NCBI GenBank assembly: GCA_009731375.1
Contig: BJOX01000034.1
Location: forward strand, 420,316 to 454,271
Origin: Paulinella micropora
Lineage: Eukaryota; Cercozoa; Imbricatea; Euglyphida
Length of the DNA stretch: 33,956 nt
Direction of reading: 5' to 3'
Shown: one piece after another, positions 21,737-28,777 of the stretch
Layout of the letters: each line of letters starts with the position of its first letter
Position numbering within the stretch: the stretch's first letter is position 1
Made by a program: the position numbers and the translations under genes
Notes under the pieces: generated by a model
What the model was told of the DNA's origin: nothing
Databases searched by the model: none
What the model saw: only the letters and a program-made list of their open reading frames with translations

Positions 21737-22049
21737 TATTACTACTATATCATCTATATATATATTTTTCTATATATATATATATATTGCATGATTGATT
21801 TAGTACATGATACTGTCACTAGTACCAGTAATAAATAATTTATTAGTGAGTCGGTAAATGAAATATGACACTTCATGTAGTTGCCTGCTGGGTCCAGTGT
21901 GTTTACGTCGATTTAAATTTGGTATGGTTGATAGCATGGTCAAGGGTTGACATCATGATTGATAGGTGGTCAAGTGGCAAACAGATTATCTGACTAAGAA
22001 TTCTCTATTAAAACTGTGTTTGCGTTTAAACCAGAAACTCACTATGAAC
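21685..22049. other. Spacer between LINE fragment and the modular gene
   Basis: (ATT)n and (TA)n tracts to about 21788, then AT-rich unique sequence. It contains the 3' flank of the modular gene. I see no clear polyadenylation signal close to its stop. Confidence 0.6.
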
Positions 22050-22235
22050 TTACTCAATCCACCGAGGATTTGAATCCAATAGTTGCGTGTAGTCTTTGTC
22101 GTTCCATCCATTTGTGAGCGGGATTTCTTCGGACAGATAAGTCTGAAAAGCTTGCGTTAGTCTACGTCGACGTCGAATTCTCGGACACATGACAAATACA
22201 GCAAAGGCCAGAGCGGGCAAGAGCAGACATAGTAC
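22050..22235 (-). CDS. Exon 25: rest of the transmembrane helix, cytoplasmic tail and stop
   Basis: After tgttgcag it begins V-L-C-L-L-L-P-A-L-A-F-A-V-F-V-M-C, completing a helix of about 27 residues. A strongly basic R-I-R-R-R-R-R follows, a normal stop-transfer signal placing the C-terminus in the cytoplasm. The tail ends with D-Y-T-Q-L-L-D-S-N-P-R-W-I-E and TAA at 22050-22052. DYTQLL fits both the YxxΦ and the [DE]xxxL[LI] adaptor-binding patterns. The 62 codons stay in frame with exon 24. Confidence 0.85.
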   Translation of the reverse strand, partial: VLCLLLPALAFAVFVMCPRIRRRRRLTQAFQTYLSEEIPLTNGWNDKDYTQLLDSNPRWIE

Positions 22236-25200
22236 CTGCAACACGAAGAATTCAAGAATTACAATTTGCAAGCAACAAGAAATCGTTTGAATCCAAGAAA
22301 GCAAACCCGGACTTGATTGAAAGCAAAAGACCGGAAAAAATTATGTAGTTTATCGGATGAACACAAAACAGATCTGAATTTTTATCGTACAGTATGTAAA
22401 TTACCCCAGCCACGAGTCCCCCTACCATCCACCACTGCTGGTGGTTCAAGTCGGCGAGCAAGCTAGTTACTTCTGCACATGGTGCCGTGTTTGACGTTTC
22501 TGCTACATTCGAGCTCTCTTTGACTTGTGCTGTGAAACCTATGGGAAGATTTGGAAACCAAGCGTTCATACGTATCTTGAAGAATGACAGTTACCTGGCA
22601 AACACTCGCCACAATCAGGCGCCTGTTCCGAGCAGGAAAACTAATGCAAGAGCATATCTGTGAGCCTAGTACATGCGGGCGCTTCATGAACCCTATTCAG
22701 CTCCCTGCAGCGGCGCCTAGCCTCGTCATTGCAAATACTTTCGCAAATGCCGACTGCGCTCCGGTTGTAGCCTTCCAGACAGCCTGAAGCAACACAGCGG
22801 CTCGACGTACTCTTTTACAAGCCCTTCGCGTGGCTGTTGGTAAGGCTGTTGGTAAGTAGCATGTGGGTTGGGGTGCAGGGAAAAAGGGGGGGGGGGGGGG
22901 GGGGGGNNNNNNNNNNNNNNNGGGGGGGGGGGGGGGGGGGGATTGTGGTTGGCACACCTCCGCACTCCTTGGAATAGGGCCGGCAGGGCAGTCGGTGCAA
23001 CAACTCACAATTCTTGACCAAGACTTCATCGCACACATCTAGCAACAGCCCACCCATGCAATACCTCAGTAGGGGAAGGTTCTCTTGTGCAGTAAACATG
23101 ACAAACTCTCTTCAAACCTTGGCAAACGCCGTGTTGATCGCTTTTGTATCCCACAGAGCAGCCGCCACATTCGTCGGATAGAGGTCTACAACTGTCGCGG
23201 TGCAATGCAGCGCACCTCTGCTGTAAAAATTCGTCGCACACATCTGCCAAAATAGTAGGTGTATGCGGATATGGAAGCAAACATGGGCCGGGCTTACCCA
23301 CGCACGCGCCATGGCCATCTGGATAGTGGCCGGTCAGGCAGCCACCACAGTCCGTGGAGCGAGGCTGACAGCTCCGTCTGTTGGCAGCCGCGCACGCTGC
23401 CTTAGCCCCGCTGTCGCACACATCTGCACAAGACCATATCGCAAGCCATCCACTGCGAACTCAGAAATGCAAACTAACCGACACAGCTGCCAACCTCCGC
23501 CGTGAGGCTCTTGTAGCCGTCTAGACAGTCGCCGCAAGCGGTGTTGAGAGGTGCGCAGATCTCCCGGTGCAGCGAACTGCAGGCGGCTTTCACGTTGCTG
23601 TCGCAGATGTCTGTCAAACAGGCGTTCAAGAAGCATGGGCGCTTGTTGTTGAGCATATTGCAAGACCACGCGCAAACACCTTAACAGTCAGAATTATGCT
23701 TGGCACATAGAGGGATGGATTGGTGGGTGGTGGATGAATGGACGGATCAGACCTTGGCAAACACCAAACTCGTTTTCGTAGAAGCCGCCGAGGCAGCCCC
23801 CACAGATAGTGGACAAGGGTGCACAACTCAGTCGATTGGCAGCTTGACACACCGCCCGCGCCTTGTCGTCGCACACATCTACACTCAACGCACAAGGATT
23901 GCACATGTCTGCAGGTCTCAGGATTGTCATTGTCACATGCGAGAAAACACTTCGGATTATATGCATATATATGTACATATATATATGCATAAATATATAT
24001 ATATGTAATCATATAATATAATATACTATAATATAATATAATATAATATAATATAATATAATATAATATAATATAATATAATATAATATAATATAATATA
24101 ATATAATATAATATAATATAATATAATATAATATAATATCATATCATATAATATCATATCATACAATATCATATCATAATATAATATAATATAAAATCAA
24201 ATAAAATAATATAATATAATATAATATAATATAACATAATATAATATAATATAATATAATATAATATAATATAATATAATATAATATAATATAATATAAT
24301 ATAATATAATATAATATAATTTAATATAATATAATATAATATAATATAATATAATATAATAGAATAGAATAGAATAGAATAGAATATAATATAATATAAT
24401 ATAGTATAGTATAATATGATATAATATAATATAATACAATATAATACAGTATAATATAGTAATAATATAATATAATATAATATAATATAATATAATATAA
24501 TATAATATAATATAATATAATATAATATAATATAATATAATATAACATAACATAACACAACATAATATAACATAATATAATATAATATAATATAATATAA
24601 TATAATATAATATAATATAATATAATATACTATACTATACTATACTATACTATACTATACTATACTATACTATACTATACTATAATATAATATAATATAA
24701 TATAATATAATATAATATAATATATAATATAATATAATGTAATGTAATATAATATAATATAATATAATATGATATGATATGATATGATGTGATATGATAT
24801 GATATGATATGATATGATATGATATGATATGATATGATATGATATGATATGATATGATATGATATGATATGATATGATATGATATGATATGATATGATAT
24901 GATATGATATAATATAATATAATATAAAACAATATAATACAATACAATACAATACAATACAATACAATACAATACAATACAATACAATATGATACAATGT
25001 GATATAATATGATATGATATATGGTAATATAATATAATATAATATAATATAATATAATATAACATAATATAATATAATATAATTTTATATAATAATATAT
25101 AATATAATATAATATAATATAATATAATATATAATCTAATCTAATCTAATCTAATCTAATATAATATAATATAATATAATATAATATGATATGATATGAT

Positions 25201-26195
25201 ATGATATGATATGATATGATATGATATGATATGATATGATATGATATGATATGATATGATATGATATGATATGATATGATATGATATGATATGATATGAT
25301 ATGATATGATATGATATGATATGATATGATATAATATAATATAATATAATATAATATAATATAATATAATATAATATAAAGATTAATATAATATATCATA
25401 TAATATAATATAATGTAATATAATATAATATAATATAATATATATAATATAATACAATACAATATAATACAATATAATATAATATAATATAATATAATAT
25501 AATAATATAATATAATATAATATAATGTAATATAATATAATATAATATAATATAATATAATATAATATAATATAATATAATATAATATTATATAATATTA
25601 TATTATATTATATTATATTATATTATATTATACATCTATAATATAATATAATGTTATATAATATAATATAATATAATATAATATAATATAATATAATACA
25701 ATATAATATAATATAATATAATATAATATAATATAATATAATATAATATAATATAATATAATATTATTATATAATATGATATGATATAATATAATAATAT
25801 AATATATAATATAATATAATATAATATAATATAATATAATATAATATAATATAATATAATATAATATAATATAATAATATAATATAATACAATATAATAT
25901 AATATAATATAATATAATATAATATAATATAATATAATATAATATAATATATAATATAATATAATATATTATAATATAATATATAATATAATATAATAAT
26001 ATAATATAATGTAATATAATATAAATATAATATAATATAATATAATATAATATAATATAATATAATATAATATAATATAATATAATATAATATAATATAA
26101 TATAATATAATATAATATAATATAATATAATATAATATAATATAATATAATATAATATAATATAATATAATATTATAATATAATATGATATGATA

Positions 26196-26229
<34 letters not shown>

Positions 26230-26542
26230 TATATAATATAATATAATATAATATAATATAATATAATATAATATAATATAATATAATATAATATAATATA
26301 ATATAATATAATATAATATAATATAATATAATATAATATTATAATACAATATAATACAATATAATACAATATAATATAATATAATATAATATAATATAAT
26401 ATAATATAATATAATATAATATAATATAATATAATATAATATAATATAATATAATATAATATANNNNNNNNNNNNNNNNNNNNNNNNNNNNNNNNNNNNN
26501 NNNNNNNNNNNNNNNNNNNNNNNNNNNNNNNNNNNNNNNNNN

Positions 26543-26574
<32 letters not shown>

Positions 26575-27151
26575 GTGTGCTTGGGGGATGAATGAAGTGA
26601 GGGCTGGCCCAAGTTTCTCCTGTTACGTGGGATGCAGACATATGCATGTGCACGAGTTTTTTCACATTTTTGCGTGTGTGTGTGTGTGTATTGCGCTTGT
26701 ACAGATAGTAATCTGCCCATAAGTACTCAAAAGGACAAACGCTCACATATTCTTATTCTTTTCTAATTCGTAATTATGAATCATGCGGGTGAAAAGAATG
26801 CACGCATGCACGCACGGTCGCCCTCCTCTGTGTGTCTGGCTACATACGCGCCCACATGCCTACTATCACGATTCCTTCGCTTGCTGACTCCCAACTGGGA
26901 CCTATGCACTGGTCGCCGACTTGCCTGTAGCCCTGCAGGCAAGGTCCGCAGCCGGTAGAGAAGGGCGAGCAGCCCTCGCGGTGCTGCTTGCTGCATGCGA
27001 GCTGCGCGCTCTGGTCGCAGACGTCTGCGCAGAACAGCACACGTGCACGCAAATGCAGCTCCCTCTCTCCCTTCCTCCCTCCCCCTCTCTCTCTATCTAT
27101 ATATATATATACATATATATATATATAATACATATATATATAGTATATATG

Positions 27152-27229
<78 letters not shown>

Positions 27230-27745
27230 GTCGTGCGCCCGCGTGCTCTGTCTCGCTCATTCTGCTCGCTGGCGCTGGCGTGCTCTGTCTAGCTCATTCT
27301 GCTCGCTGGCGCTGGGCTGCTTGTCGTGGCGTACCGACGCACTGCCCCGCCACGTCAGCTTTGCGGCCAGCCACGCAAGCGCCGCATTGCTGGGATAGCG
27401 CCACACAAGGGTCGCGAAACGCAGCCGCACACTGTGCCCGCAAAGCGGAGTCGCATTCATCTGAGAAGGCAGGGAAAGAGGGCCAGAGCAACACAAAGAA
27501 GGCGAAAAGAAGAGAGGGAGAGGGATGTGGAGGCAGACAGAAAGCTGAAGCAAATGCAAATGCGAGCAGCACATGACGGAAGATAAAAGAGAACGCAGAC
27601 TGACAAATATACCTTTCATGACGTCTGTTTTTATCTGTGTGCATGTGTGAGTTTGTTGTGTGTTGGTGTGTGTGTGCGCGGCGGGCAGAGGGGGGGGGGG
27701 GGGGGGGGGGGGGTNNNNNNNNNNNNNNNNNNNNNNNNNNNNNNN

Positions 27746-27789
<44 letters not shown>

Positions 27790-28686
27790 GGCAGTGTTGC
27801 TGCGCTGACCAACGCACGGGCCTTTGGGCTGGCTGCTGTCGAGAGATTTGTAGCCCGGCAGACACGCCCCGCACTCAGCGGACTTGGAGACGCAGCTGCT
27901 GCGGTTGGCTTGCTTACAAGCCTCCTGCTGCGCCATGTCGCACACATCTAATGCACACACACACATACAAACACACTCACACACACACACACACACACAC
28001 ACAGCACAACGTGCAACACTGCAGGGAGCCCAAAACTGGGTACTTTATTCCCGTGTACTTACTTACTTCCCCATGTACTTAATTACTTTACCTGACTTAC
28101 TTGCTTGCTTGCTTGCTTGTTTGCTTACAAAAATACTAAATTACAAACTTACTTACTTACTCATCATCAGTATATTTTAGCAATTTCTGACGGGAGCGTG
28201 ATTACCCTCGCATGCTCCAGCATCATTATGCTTGAAGCCCGCGTGACAGGTTCCACATTCAGTTGAGAGCGGCTCACAGCTCTCTTGGTCCTTCCTTCGG
28301 CAGCGCTCCTTGGCCTCTTGGTCGCATACATCTGACAAAACCACGTTGAGTGCGCAAGTGTGGTGTGCGCATCATCCGATTCGCAAGACGTTTTGCGTGG
28401 GGGAAGCTGCACGTTACTAGCGAAAGCAGAGAGCAGGCTTAGTGCTGACCGACACATTGGCCCTGCACTTCTTTGTAGCCGCTGCGGCAGCTGCCGCACT
28501 CGAGCGACAGCGCGGTGCAACGCTCACGGCCCAGCTCACTGCAGGCGCGCAGCCTGTCCTCATCGCACACATCTGGCACGCCACACCAAACAGCAGCTGG
28601 CGGTACGGCATAGCATGGACATGCGGATGATGGGGTGTTCAATCTAGCACTTCCCTAAATCAGCAAGAAAACAGCATGTACGTCTT

Positions 28687-28777
<91 letters not shown>

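Noticed and set aside
22887-22941. Poly-G runs beside gaps (also 26543-26572, 27690-27788, window end)
   Set aside because: They always flank N runs or the end of the sequence; most likely sequencing or assembly artefacts, not biological G-quadruplexes.
23880-23910. Alternative start of module 15 at ACATGTGCAATCC
   Set aside because: In frame and after a good acceptor, but it would add two extra cysteines and break the standard D-V-C-D start; kept only as an alternative.
24169-26720. Ile/Tyr/Leu-rich ORFs on the minus strand
   Set aside because: Translations of the ATAAT satellite in an intron.
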